Source of the DNA: a virus
Length of the DNA: 26,041 nt
IMG/VR virus record: IMGVR_UViG_3300025132_000251
Location: 1-26,041 of that record
Reading direction: 5' to 3' (one strand)
Shown here: positions 12,971 to 19,034 of the stretch, piece by piece
How the letters are laid out: the number at the start of each line of letters is the position of its first letter
How positions within the stretch are numbered: the stretch's first letter is position 1
Program-made: the position numbers and the translations under genes
The notes under the pieces: model-generated
The model's database searches: none
The model's input: the letters and a program-made list of their open reading frames with translations, nothing else
What the model was told of the DNA's origin: nothing

Positions 12971-13261
12971 CTAGCGCCCCTCTCCTTCAACTCTCCCGAA
13001 GGAGGGGGTTTTTAAAGAATCAAGATGATTAATTATTTCTTTAGCCATCCTTTTCTGTTGAACATGTGATAATAGCATCAAGTCGAAAAGACTGTCACGC
13101 AACTCAGACGGATAATTTGCTCTGGCACAATGCTCGATAAATAAATCTCCATTGAAGTATGCAATAGCAAGTTGTTTTCTTTTTTCATGGCGATTAACAA
13201 GGTCTCTTATCGATCTTTTTATCATTGCCTGGTGCATATTTATTTCAATTTCATTATTCAT
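12971..13261 (-). CDS. Hypothetical helical basic protein, 96 aa
   Basis: Not recognised. Starts in an 8-nt overlap (ATGAATAA) with the end of rusA, so it is coupled to it. The product is helical and basic, with HEKRKQLAIAYFNGDLFIEHC (residues 25-45) and a helix DLMLLSHVQQKRMAKEIINHL. It ends in a short SFGRVEGEGR tail encoded by the hairpin region. A DNA-associated role would fit its company (RusA, primase-helicase), but no motif proves it. Confidence 0.7.
   Translation of the reverse strand: MNNEIEINMHQAMIKRSIRDLVNRHEKRKQLAIAYFNGDLFIEHCARANYPSELRDSLFDLMLLSHVQQKRMAKEIINHLDSLKTPSFGRVEGEGR
12982..13013 (+). terminator. Terminator-like hairpin on the plus strand
   Basis: CTCCTTC (12982-12988) pairs with GAAGGAG (12998-13004), extended by CCC/GGG through a T-G pair, and is followed by TTTTT (13009-13013). 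In the plus direction this is a good intrinsic terminator shape, but it lies inside the 3' end of a minus-strand gene and no plus-strand gene precedes it closely. It would end only a transcript started in the 12728-12970 region. Confidence 0.45.
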
Positions 13262-13631
13262 TAGCTAATAATCTTATTTCTATATCTGATCTAGGGTTCT
13301 CTTTGTCAAGTGCGTGAAATATGTGCTTTTCCTTCACTTGACGATCATTTTTATATATGAAGTCTTCACCCTGCATTGCATCCAGAATAACAGACTCATC
13401 CAGATCAGGTCTTCTGGACGCATAATAAATAGTTATAGTCACAGAAACATCTTCAGTAAGTAAAGGATCTAACCGTGGGCATTGATCTTGAAATGACTTC
13501 ACATAATCTCTGGCTTTCTTTGATTTAATAACGGCAGGGCGCTTACCAATCATAACAATCTGTCTTGAATTAGCCTTTGATGCAGGCTCACCATAAACTG
13601 TAAAACTAATAATAGGATCATTTGTTGACAT
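13254..13631 (-). CDS. rusA: RusA-family Holliday junction resolvase
   Basis: Cleaves four-way DNA junctions so that branched recombination or replication intermediates can be packaged. Seen: ISFTVYGEPASKANSR at residues 8-23, the catalytic acid cluster RRPDLDESVILDAM (D76, D78, D84), IYKNDRQVKEK with D96 (92-102), and the ending PRSDIEIRL. The 125-residue length matches RusA (about 120). The ATG at 13631 is chosen because CGGA lies 6 nt upstream; the frame is open to 13673, but that extension is hydrophobic and lies in the divergent promoter region. It is divergent from the recombination operon, whose putative -35 box overlaps its start codon. Confidence 0.9.
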   Translation of the reverse strand: MSTNDPIISFTVYGEPASKANSRQIVMIGKRPAVIKSKKARDYVKSFQDQCPRLDPLLTEDVSVTITIYYASRRPDLDESVILDAMQGEDFIYKNDRQVKEKHIFHALDKENPRSDIEIRLLANE

Positions 13632-13653
13632 AATCATTCCGATAAACGACAAT
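13625..13653 (+). promoter_or_regulatory. Candidate promoter of the recombination operon
   Basis: A perfect TTGACA at 13625-13630, a 17-bp spacer, and GACAAT at 13648-13653 (4 of 6 matches to TATAAT). It lies in the 65-bp divergent gap and faces the plus-strand recombination genes, giving a leader of roughly 35-40 nt before the first start. The -35 box overlaps the rusA start codon, so divergent expression could interfere. Confidence 0.5.
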
Positions 13654-13696
13654 ACGAAAACAAAGAATAACACAAAAAATTTTGGAGTACAGAACT

Positions 13697-13996
13697 ATGA
13701 GCAAGATGTCCCAGTTTTTTCTTGCTTGCCAAGAAGAAGCAATCATTCCAAATGAACCGGAGGAATATAATGAGTATTTCAATAGAAACGGATGTACCGT
13801 TGCCTACCAAGAACTTTTTACCAAAAATCCCATTCGAGGACATGAAAATAGGTCACAGTTGTGTAGTTCCTACACCAGACCGCAAAGCTTACCTCAACGT
13901 AGCTCAAGCCGTTCAGAGATTCCAGAAAAAGAACCCACCAAGACGATTTGCCCTACGGAAGGAAGACAAGGATTCGGTGAGGGTGTTCAGAGTTGA
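13697..13996 (+). CDS. Overlapping-frame ORF, 99 aa (uncertain)
   Basis: The first possible gene after the divergent promoter. The ATG at 13697 has TTTTGGAG 9 nt upstream. The first 25 residues (MSKMSQFFLACQEEAIIPNE...) look like a normal helical start, whereas the later part, rich in S, R, P and Q, looks like a shadow of the gene at 13770. Its TGA overlaps the TTG start of the exonuclease gene (TTGA). Either a real dual-coded protein, or a leader peptide whose translation delivers ribosomes to 13770 and 13993. Confidence 0.4.
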   Translation: MSKMSQFFLACQEEAIIPNEPEEYNEYFNRNGCTVAYQELFTKNPIRGHENRSQLCSSYTRPQSLPQRSSSRSEIPEKEPTKTICPTEGRQGFGEGVQS

Positions 13997-14099
13997 AGAT
14001 AACGAATCTGACGAACCTTCCAGACCCGGTGGTAAAAGCCCTGTCGAAGGACAATTACAGTCGAGGAGACTCACAGATATCAGTAACAACGCTGATTGA
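13770..14099 (+). CDS. Small phage protein of IPFxxM type, 109 aa
   Basis: Function unknown. Start at 13770 is supported by GGAGGAA about 7 nt upstream; the frame is open back to 13722 but without a site. The core KIPFEDMKIGHSCVVP, then a basic stretch AVQRFQKKNPPRRFALRKE and RVFRVED, recalls a small phage protein pattern (IPF-x-x-M-K-V-G-x-S ... FxxR ... RV.R). The pattern is seen in uncharacterised phage proteins, possibly nucleic-acid binding given the basic middle. The last 36 codons overlap the start of the exonuclease gene in another frame. Confidence 0.7.
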   Translation: MSISIETDVPLPTKNFLPKIPFEDMKIGHSCVVPTPDRKAYLNVAQAVQRFQKKNPPRRFALRKEDKDSVRVFRVEDNESDEPSRPGGKSPVEGQLQSRRLTDISNNAD

Positions 14100-14874
14100 T
14101 GCTCCAAGAGTAAGGCTGTTACGCGATGAGCATAATGATAAATTATCAGAGGATGTTAGTGAAAAACTCTGGAGTGTTCTTGGCACGGCTGTTCACAATA
14201 TATTTGAGGATTGTGCCGAAGGAGAATATATCTCTGAGGAGCGTATCTTCTTTGATGTAAATGGATGGACTGTCTCTGGCGCTATCGACATACAGAAAAT
14301 TGAAGCTGATGGTTCGATTACTATTATGGATTACAAATGCACCTCCGTATGGAGTGTAATCTTCGGCAAAGAAGAATGGGCAGAGCAGTTAAACGCTTAC
14401 GCTTATCTGGTCAGGAAGGCTAAAAAAGTATCCGTTGGAAAACTCCAGATCGTGGCAATTCTCAGGGATTGGAAGAAAAGAGATTCTCAAACAAAGCCGG
14501 ATTACCCGCAGTCTCCCATAGTTATTGTAGATGTTCCTATGTGGAGTGAGGAGCAGCAGAACAGTTACTTCGAGGGCAGGGTAGAACTTCATCAAGAAGC
14601 AGACTTTGTTTCTCTGGTAGGAGAAGAGCTACCTTTATGTACCAACAAGGAAAGGTGGATGCGAGATGCAAAGTACGCTGTTAAGAAAAGGACTGTAAAA
14701 AGAGCCATCCGCATATTTGACACCAAGGAGCAAGCTGAAGACTTTTTTAATAAAGAAGCATTCGGTGACGCATACATTATTGAAGAGCGCATTAGTGAAG
14801 CAATCCGATGTAGTCAGAATTATTGCCGTGTTGCGGATTATTGCGATCAATTTATAGGAGAGGCAAGTGGATAA
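13993..14874 (+). CDS. RecB/Cas4-like PD-(D/E)XK exonuclease
   Basis: A nuclease that would resect double-stranded ends for the annealing protein. Seen: N-terminus KITNLTNLPDPVVKAL with SVTTLIDAPR (30-39), common in phage members. The RecB-type nuclease motifs follow: GTAVHNIFE (64-72), GAIDI with D99, MDYK (D113, K115), and EQLNAYAYLV (131-140). Cysteines C216 (PLCTNKERW), C273, C278 and C284 (RCSQNYCRVADYC) resemble the Fe-S cysteine set of Cas4/AddB nucleases. The start is TTG at 13993: an in-frame stop lies just upstream, and the conserved N-terminus needs this codon. The overlap with the previous gene is 107 nt. Together with the Erf-like and SSB-like proteins it forms a Red-like recombination module. 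Confidence 0.85.
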   Translation: MKITNLTNLPDPVVKALSKDNYSRGDSQISVTTLIDAPRVRLLRDEHNDKLSEDVSEKLWSVLGTAVHNIFEDCAEGEYISEERIFFDVNGWTVSGAIDIQKIEADGSITIMDYKCTSVWSVIFGKEEWAEQLNAYAYLVRKAKKVSVGKLQIVAILRDWKKRDSQTKPDYPQSPIVIVDVPMWSEEQQNSYFEGRVELHQEADFVSLVGEELPLCTNKERWMRDAKYAVKKRTVKRAIRIFDTKEQAEDFFNKEAFGDAYIIEERISEAIRCSQNYCRVADYCDQFIGEASG

Positions 14875-15112
14875 ACATTATTTCGACTACGATAAATCTA
14901 TTATGTCAAAAGTGCTGGGCATAGTGCAGCAAAACAAAACTTTAGCGTTGAAATTTACAATATCCAATGGTGATGTACATATTTTTAGGGACAGCAAACT
15001 TATTATTACTTTAAACCAGCGTGTTTTTAACATGCTAGAAGCAAATGAAATTTTACAATTGATCCATAACGAAGAGGGAGACATTAATGGAAAAGCAACT
15101 AGAGAGAGATGA
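14867..15112 (+). CDS. Hypothetical small protein, 81 aa
   Basis: Not recognised. Starts at GTG 14867 with TTATAGGAGAG 5-15 nt upstream, overlapping the end of the exonuclease gene by 8 nt; the 3' end overlaps the annealing-protein gene by 26 nt. A small alpha/beta protein with strands ALKFTISNGDVHIFRDSKLIITL and a C-terminal helix. Its position between exonuclease and annealing protein suggests a recombination accessory role, by context only. Confidence 0.65.
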   Translation: MDKHYFDYDKSIMSKVLGIVQQNKTLALKFTISNGDVHIFRDSKLIITLNQRVFNMLEANEILQLIHNEEGDINGKATRER

Positions 15113-15824
15113 AAGATTGCAACACGCAATAGACAGGATCAAGAATCTTGATGATTCTATGAAGGTTAACTTGAAAGGCAAGAAGTACACAATGGTTGCT
15201 CAACGTGTGCAGGCTTTCAGAGAAGCATTTGGTTGTGGTGCAAGTATAGAAACAGAGATTGTGGTGTGCGATGACACTAAGGTTATTGTACAGGCCACAA
15301 TCAATGTACAGCGAGATGGAGACTGGGTCTGCCTGGCAACAGAGTTTGCAGAAGAGTACAGAGGTGTTGGGATGGTAAACAAGTCTAGCGCATTAGAGAA
15401 CTGCTGTACGAGTTCTATCGGAAGAGCGTTAGCCGCATGTGGACTGAGCGGTGGTGAGTATGCAAGCTCATTCGAGGTTGACAATGCAATTAACAACAAG
15501 GCTGAAGCCCCAGCAGCACCAAAGCAAATAGCTGAACCAATCAATAAGGTTGAAGAACCGAAGGAGGAGGCTGTAGAACCAGAGAGCGAGATTACCATAG
15601 GGAATTCTCCCGAAGATGCAAAGCAGGCATTGTTAGCCCTAAAAGCAATCTTGAAAATGCATTCCAAAACAAGAGAGGAAGCCAGAGCATTTATGACTCT
15701 TCCTACCCAGATCCAATTTAAGAATGATCTTAAAGAGCATTACAAGGACACTTTATTTAAGGAGTTGCTTGAAACTATGGCAGAACTAAACAAGAAGTTT
15801 GAAAAGGAGACACAAAATGGCTAA
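15087..15824 (+). CDS. Erf-like single-strand annealing protein
   Basis: Anneals complementary single strands during phage recombination. The N-terminal domain (about 1-145) ends in the recognisable block NKSSALENCCTSSIGRALAACGLSGGEYASSFEV, which matches the 'ENCETSAIGRALA.LG' signature of Erf-superfamily proteins. Residues about 145-175 form an A/P/E-rich linker, and 180-245 a helical C-terminal domain, the usual Erf layout. At 245 residues it is of normal length. The start ATG has GAGGGAGAC nearby. Its stop overlaps the SSB-like gene (ATGGCTAA). Rad52/Sak-type proteins are the main alternative, but the signature favours Erf. Confidence 0.75.
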   Translation: MEKQLERDERLQHAIDRIKNLDDSMKVNLKGKKYTMVAQRVQAFREAFGCGASIETEIVVCDDTKVIVQATINVQRDGDWVCLATEFAEEYRGVGMVNKSSALENCCTSSIGRALAACGLSGGEYASSFEVDNAINNKAEAPAAPKQIAEPINKVEEPKEEAVEPESEITIGNSPEDAKQALLALKAILKMHSKTREEARAFMTLPTQIQFKNDLKEHYKDTLFKELLETMAELNKKFEKETQNG

Positions 15825-16185
15825 ACCATTATCTGGTATGGAATCGGGGCAGAATATGTTCCGAAATAAATTTAAGCAGGGAAATCAGCCTGACTGGTCT
15901 AACTGCGTAGTTAATATAAAAGATGAGCAGTTAAAGGAACTGGTTCGTCAGCGCAAGGCAGGGCTGCAACCAGCACTAGCTATTGCTTTTTGGGAAAGAC
16001 AGACCAAAGAGTCTAATGAGCAGTTTTTTTACATCAAGCTTGAAGTAGAGAGCGAGGAGTACAAGGCTAAAAGGATTGAAAAGGCTGAAAGCAGAGAGAG
16101 GGGGCAGTCTTTTCCCCCGACTAGCCCTGCTCCTGCCCCAGCGCCTGCGGAAACTACAATTGTTGATGATGATATCCCTTTTTAG
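15817..16185 (+). CDS. SSB-like protein with acidic DDDIPF tip
   Basis: Probable single-stranded DNA-binding protein. Start at 15817 (MAKPLSGMES...) has AAGGAGAC upstream; the frame is open to 15799. The 122-residue product has a basic, aromatic N-terminal domain (NMFRNKFKQGNQPDW, AIAFWERQ, EQFFYIKLEVE), a proline/alanine linker (PPTSPAPAPAPAE) and ends in VDDDIPF. That C-terminus is the hallmark protein-docking tip of bacterial SSB. The N-terminal domain is short, and I cannot confirm an OB fold by eye. Overlap with the Erf-like gene indicates coordinated production. Confidence 0.75.
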   Translation: MAKPLSGMESGQNMFRNKFKQGNQPDWSNCVVNIKDEQLKELVRQRKAGLQPALAIAFWERQTKESNEQFFYIKLEVESEEYKAKRIEKAESRERGQSFPPTSPAPAPAPAETTIVDDDIPF

Positions 16186-16187
16186 AT

Positions 16188-16559
16188 ATGCCTATTCGAT
16201 CTAAAAAGCTTTTACGAGGAGCTAAAGACCAGTCTTGTGTCAACTGCGGTGCTAGAGATGGCACTGTAGTTGCGGCACACTACACTGGATTAAGAGGGTA
16301 TTCATTCGGCAAGGGCAGAGGAATAAAACCCCATGATCTGTGTATTGCTGATTTATGTGCAAGCTGCCATAACAAGTTCGATACCAATCATTCTTCATTG
16401 AGCGACATGAAGGGGGAGTTCCCCAAGCGAGTTGATCGAAGTGAGCAGTTTCTTTTCTGCGTAATCCAGACACTCATCAGACGGATTGACCAGGGAATTT
16501 TAAAAGTTGATGACTTGCGTGATTTTAGTAAGACGATAACAGGCACATTAAAATATTAA
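16188..16559 (+). CDS. YbcO/HNH-like treble-clef nuclease
   Basis: Resembles the phage recombination nucleases of the YbcO/DUF1364 type (nin-region relatives). Zinc ligands and catalytic-type residues are CVNC (C17, C20), AHYTG (H31), and CASCHNKFD (C57, C60, H61, D65), the Cys4 plus His arrangement of a treble-clef HNH fold. The remaining 50 residues are helical. It starts 2 bp after the SSB-like stop with no clear ribosome-binding site, so it probably relies on coupling. It is 123 residues, slightly longer than YbcO. The role in recombination or repair is inferred from family and context. Confidence 0.65.
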   Translation: MPIRSKKLLRGAKDQSCVNCGARDGTVVAAHYTGLRGYSFGKGRGIKPHDLCIADLCASCHNKFDTNHSSLSDMKGEFPKRVDRSEQFLFCVIQTLIRRIDQGILKVDDLRDFSKTITGTLKY

Positions 16560-16570
16560 GGAGGGAGAGC

Positions 16571-17005
16571 ATGGAAATAAAAATTCCAAAGCAAGACTTA
16601 AAAAATATTTTTGATGTTATGACTTTTCTTACTTCCACATTTCCTTCTTGCTCTGAGTCTATATTAAAAACTGCTGAGACTGCATATAACGGTCTCTCTC
16701 TTGAAGTTAAACCGCTAGAGTTTAAAAGGACAAGACAACAGGAAGGTTATTATCGTAAATGGTGTAGAGAGTTTGGCAATTATTGCGGTCTTACCCCGGA
16801 TGAAATGCATGAGGAATTGCTTTGTGCAGCTTACGGTAGTGTTGAAATAGAGACTAAGTTTGGAATTAAAAGAAGACCTGTAAAACGCAGCGGAGACACT
16901 AGAAGGCAGTCTTACAGCACATTAATCGACACGTTAATTAGAGTTGCTGCGGAGATGGACTTTGTAGTTCCGCCTGCCGAAAGGAATGATGATGAGTGTC
17001 ATTGA
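16571..17005 (+). CDS. ninB: NinB-like recombination protein
   Basis: NinB (lambda Orf) family proteins help annealing proteins and SSB-coated DNA in phage recombination. Seen: KRTRQQEGYYRKWCREFGNYCGLTPDEMHEELL (residues about 53-85), the typical 'R...Q...Y..W..........T....H..L' core, then a basic loop (IKRRPVKRSGDTRRQSYSTLIDTL) and the ending AAEMDFVVPP, close to NinB's 'A...G..LP'. The 144 residues match NinB length. GGAGGGAGAG precedes the ATG. It sits directly after the SSB-like and YbcO-like genes, as in nin regions. Confidence 0.65.
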   Translation: MEIKIPKQDLKNIFDVMTFLTSTFPSCSESILKTAETAYNGLSLEVKPLEFKRTRQQEGYYRKWCREFGNYCGLTPDEMHEELLCAAYGSVEIETKFGIKRRPVKRSGDTRRQSYSTLIDTLIRVAAEMDFVVPPAERNDDECH

Positions 17006-17351
17006 TGCAGAAGAGTTTGCTGAAAGAAAGAGGCAAAAAAAAATTGATAAAGAACAGACCGAAGACGAAATATACCGGGAGAAAATAGCGGATTTAGTGG
17101 AAAATATGCTGACTGATGCTGCTTACATTATGAAGGAAAAAAACATTCATTTAGACCATTTTTTAATGGAAGTCTGGATGCAAAGCAGTTTGCTTGCATT
17201 AAGATTCTTTATGGTAGAAGCCTCTGATAATCAAGTTGCGGATACTGACTCCAAGTGCATTGAGCTTTCAACCGTTGCTGTAGATAAGCTACAAGAGCTT
17301 TGCCGTCAGGCGGCTATTGAAGCAATGGAAAATCTATACAAGGATCAATAG
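16989..17351 (+). CDS. Hypothetical helical protein, 120 aa
   Basis: Not recognised. Two adjacent ATGs (16986, 16989) overlap the end of the NinB-like gene; 16989 has the better distance to AAGGA. The product is helical throughout, with a charged N-terminus (EEFAERKRQKKIDKEQTEDE), a central hydrophobic helix pair (MEVWMQSSLLALRFFMVEA) and a helical end. No membrane segment of full length. Coupling places it in the recombination operon. Confidence 0.7.
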   Translation: MMSVIDAEEFAERKRQKKIDKEQTEDEIYREKIADLVENMLTDAAYIMKEKNIHLDHFLMEVWMQSSLLALRFFMVEASDNQVADTDSKCIELSTVAVDKLQELCRQAAIEAMENLYKDQ

Positions 17352-17428
17352 TTAAGTTTATGGCTAATAATTATGATTTTATTGGATAGAAAAACTTAGA
17401 AGATGATAGTAGAGGAAAGGTAATTAAA

Positions 17429-17536
17429 ATGAAAATAAGCGTAGAGCTGGATGATGAAGACTCATTACATTTTATCGAAATTATTAAAAGACTTCTTGCT
17501 CTGCTTGAAAGGATGGAGGCTAAAAATGACGAATGA
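17429..17536 (+). CDS. Small acidic peptide, 35 aa (putative)
   Basis: The ATG at 17429 has AGAGGAAAGG nine nt upstream. It encodes MKISVELDDEDSLHFIEIIK followed by RLLALLERMEAKNDE, an acidic strand followed by an amphipathic leucine-rich helix. Its stop lies 8 bp inside the next gene, whose ribosome-binding site (GGATGGAGG) is within this frame. Could be a genuine microprotein or a leader for coupled translation. Confidence 0.5.
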   Translation: MKISVELDDEDSLHFIEIIKRLLALLERMEAKNDE

Positions 17537-17960
17537 CATTACTGAACAGGAGAACCGTTTAGCAATGGCAATCGGTGCAAAGTATGCAGAAGAATTTTCT
17601 TCTGATATTCAAACTAGCCGTGTCGCAGACAGCTTTCCTTTGCCCTTTTGTTACACAAGTAGTGGATCTGCCATTTGCTTTGCAAAAATAATAATTGAAA
17701 ATGTGGCCTTGGCAGAAAACTTAAACATAGAAATTACTCTGTCTGAGCTAAAGGATATCAGGATGCTTGGATTATCTACTGGCTTACCCTGTCTTCTTCT
17801 TATTAAATGGGGATGTGGATCTGTAGGGTCACTAGATGTTTCCACCCCTCTAAGTAATCTTTATGTGCGTAACGCTTTTGAAGGAGAGAAGGGGAGTATG
17901 TCGATAATGGAGCCTGTTGCTTCCTGGGAGCCTAGTCAGTTTCAACTAATACATAAGTAG
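17526..17960 (+). CDS. Hypothetical protein, 144 aa
   Basis: Not recognised. The start at 17526 is chosen because GGATGGAGG precedes it at normal distance; the frame is open to 17451 only as a shadow of the small peptide. The protein is alpha/beta with a helical N-terminus and a loop LSTGLPCLLLIKWGCGSVGSL (about residues 79-99). No signal peptide or motif. Followed 4 bp later by the next gene. Confidence 0.65.
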   Translation: MTNDITEQENRLAMAIGAKYAEEFSSDIQTSRVADSFPLPFCYTSSGSAICFAKIIIENVALAENLNIEITLSELKDIRMLGLSTGLPCLLLIKWGCGSVGSLDVSTPLSNLYVRNAFEGEKGSMSIMEPVASWEPSQFQLIHK

Positions 17961-17964
17961 CATT

Positions 17965-18219
17965 ATGAAACAAGACAAAGAAGATACAAGACAGAAGATA
18001 GAAGAACAAACTAAAGCGTTTTTAGAGAAAGGTGGAAAAATTGATTACGTTGAAGGATCAGAAAGAAACGCTGCCTACAATGTGACCTTTAAGCTTGGTG
18101 TAAAAAATGTTCCTGTTTATTCCAGAACCATATCCCCCCAAAGTGAATATTTAAAAAGGAGGTGGGCTAAAAAACAAGCTGAGTTAGAAAAAGCGAGGAG
18201 AGATTTTTCTGATGATTGA
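17965..18219 (+). CDS. Hypothetical small basic protein, 84 aa
   Basis: Not recognised with certainty. The segment KAFLEKGGKIDYVEGSER (residues 17-34) is of a type seen in small phage and bacterial proteins in which a helix is followed by 'F...GG.I..v'. The C-terminus is a basic helix (YLKRRWAKKQAELEKARR). The ribosome-binding site is weak; it starts 4 bp after the previous stop. A nucleic-acid or RNA-polymerase-associated role is possible but unproven. The last 8 nt overlap the next gene. Confidence 0.65.
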   Translation: MKQDKEDTRQKIEEQTKAFLEKGGKIDYVEGSERNAAYNVTFKLGVKNVPVYSRTISPQSEYLKRRWAKKQAELEKARRDFSDD

Positions 18220-18553
18220 GAACAGAAAAGAAGAAGTTCGTCAGCAAGTAAAAGCTTATCACAAGAAATATCCCGAAGTGTGGGAGCTTTTTGTGCAGTT
18301 TACTTTTGACATGATTGACAAGGGATTTAAAAATTACGCTGTAAGCGGCATATTTGAAAGGATAAGGTGGGAAAAGGACATGGGTGGAGATGGATTGACC
18401 ATGTTTAAAATTAATAATAATTACAAGCCTTTTTATGCAAGGCGATTCATGGCTTGTTACCCACAACATGAAGGGTTTTTTAGAACCAGGAAACAAACAT
18501 CAGAAGACAAAGACGCAACTAATATGCCAGAAATAACACCAGAGTATGTATAA
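18212..18553 (+). CDS. Conserved-type hypothetical protein, 113 aa
   Basis: No function known. The centre FERIRWEKDMGGDGLTMFKINNNYKPFYARRFM (residues 48-80) has the 'kINNNY.pfYAR.fm' pattern of a small uncharacterised phage protein often found near replication genes. It is followed by YPQHEGFFRTR. The fold appears helical with a C-terminal disordered tail. Overlapped ATG/TGA junction with the preceding gene; AGGAGAG lies 10-16 nt upstream. Its stop directly abuts the ATG of the next small frame. Confidence 0.7.
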   Translation: MIENRKEEVRQQVKAYHKKYPEVWELFVQFTFDMIDKGFKNYAVSGIFERIRWEKDMGGDGLTMFKINNNYKPFYARRFMACYPQHEGFFRTRKQTSEDKDATNMPEITPEYV

Positions 18554-18676
18554 ATGAAAACATTATGGAAAGCAGTGAAAAGAGAATTCGATTTGTGGAA
18601 AAAGAGAAGGGCGTACTTTAAGCGCCTGGAGAAAGAGTTTGAGGAGGGAAAGAAAGCAACTAAGCCCAGACTTTAG
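18554..18676 (+). CDS. Small very basic helical protein, 40 aa (putative)
   Basis: The ATG follows the previous stop with no gap (TAA-ATG). Encodes MKTLWKAVKREFDLWKKRRA and then a K/R/E-rich helix. It reads as a single long amphipathic basic helix. The 3' 17 nt overlap the convergent nuclease gene. It is the last frame of the plus-strand block. Very short; kept because it abuts exactly and has a consistent composition. Confidence 0.45.
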   Translation: MKTLWKAVKREFDLWKKRRAYFKRLEKEFEEGKKATKPRL

Positions 18677-19034
18677 TCTTCTTGCCTCCATCGTAGTAAA
18701 CAGCCAGACCTGAGTCCACTAAGAGCTGGCATATGTCCTGACCATCCGCTGTATAAGGTGTGCCAAGTATCCTGCCATACTTGCCTCTGGATTTTCCCTC
18801 GCCAAGAGAGGAGATGAGGAACTTCTCCCCCAGCAGGTCAGTCAGTAATTGCTTGGCTTTGAGACCCAAGGCTTTCTCCGCTAGATTCCTGGTTCTACTC
18901 TCTGGGGTGTCTATGTTGTAAAGACGAACACGTTGTTTATGCATCCAGACATTGAATCCCAAATCTATGTCACAGTCGAAAGTGTCTCCATCGATGATCT
19001 TAACCAAGGTAGCTTTGTATATGTATGGGTTCAT
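18660..19034 (-). CDS. Staphylococcal nuclease-like (SNase/TNase) protein
   Basis: A calcium-dependent nuclease fold (OB-fold SNase family). Seen: KIIDGDTFDCDIDLGF (12-27) with D15/D17, RVRLYNIDTPESR (35-47) with R37, D42 and E45, and GKYGR (84-88) supplying the second catalytic arginine. These correspond to the D-R-D-E-R active-site set. At 124 residues it is a minimal domain. No signal peptide is visible, so it would act in the cell or be packaged, not secreted by the usual route. It overlaps the giant gene in an ATGA junction, so it is made together with a virion-type protein. Possible roles: degrading host DNA or acting on DNA at entry; both inferred. Confidence 0.88.
   Translation of the reverse strand: MNPYIYKATLVKIIDGDTFDCDIDLGFNVWMHKQRVRLYNIDTPESRTRNLAEKALGLKAKQLLTDLLGEKFLISSLGEGKSRGKYGRILGTPYTADGQDICQLLVDSGLAVYYDGGKKTKVWA

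Noticed and set aside
18668-18679. AGACT-TT-AGTCT as a terminator between convergent operons
   Set aside because: A five-pair stem with a two-base loop is not a feasible hairpin, and no T-run follows.
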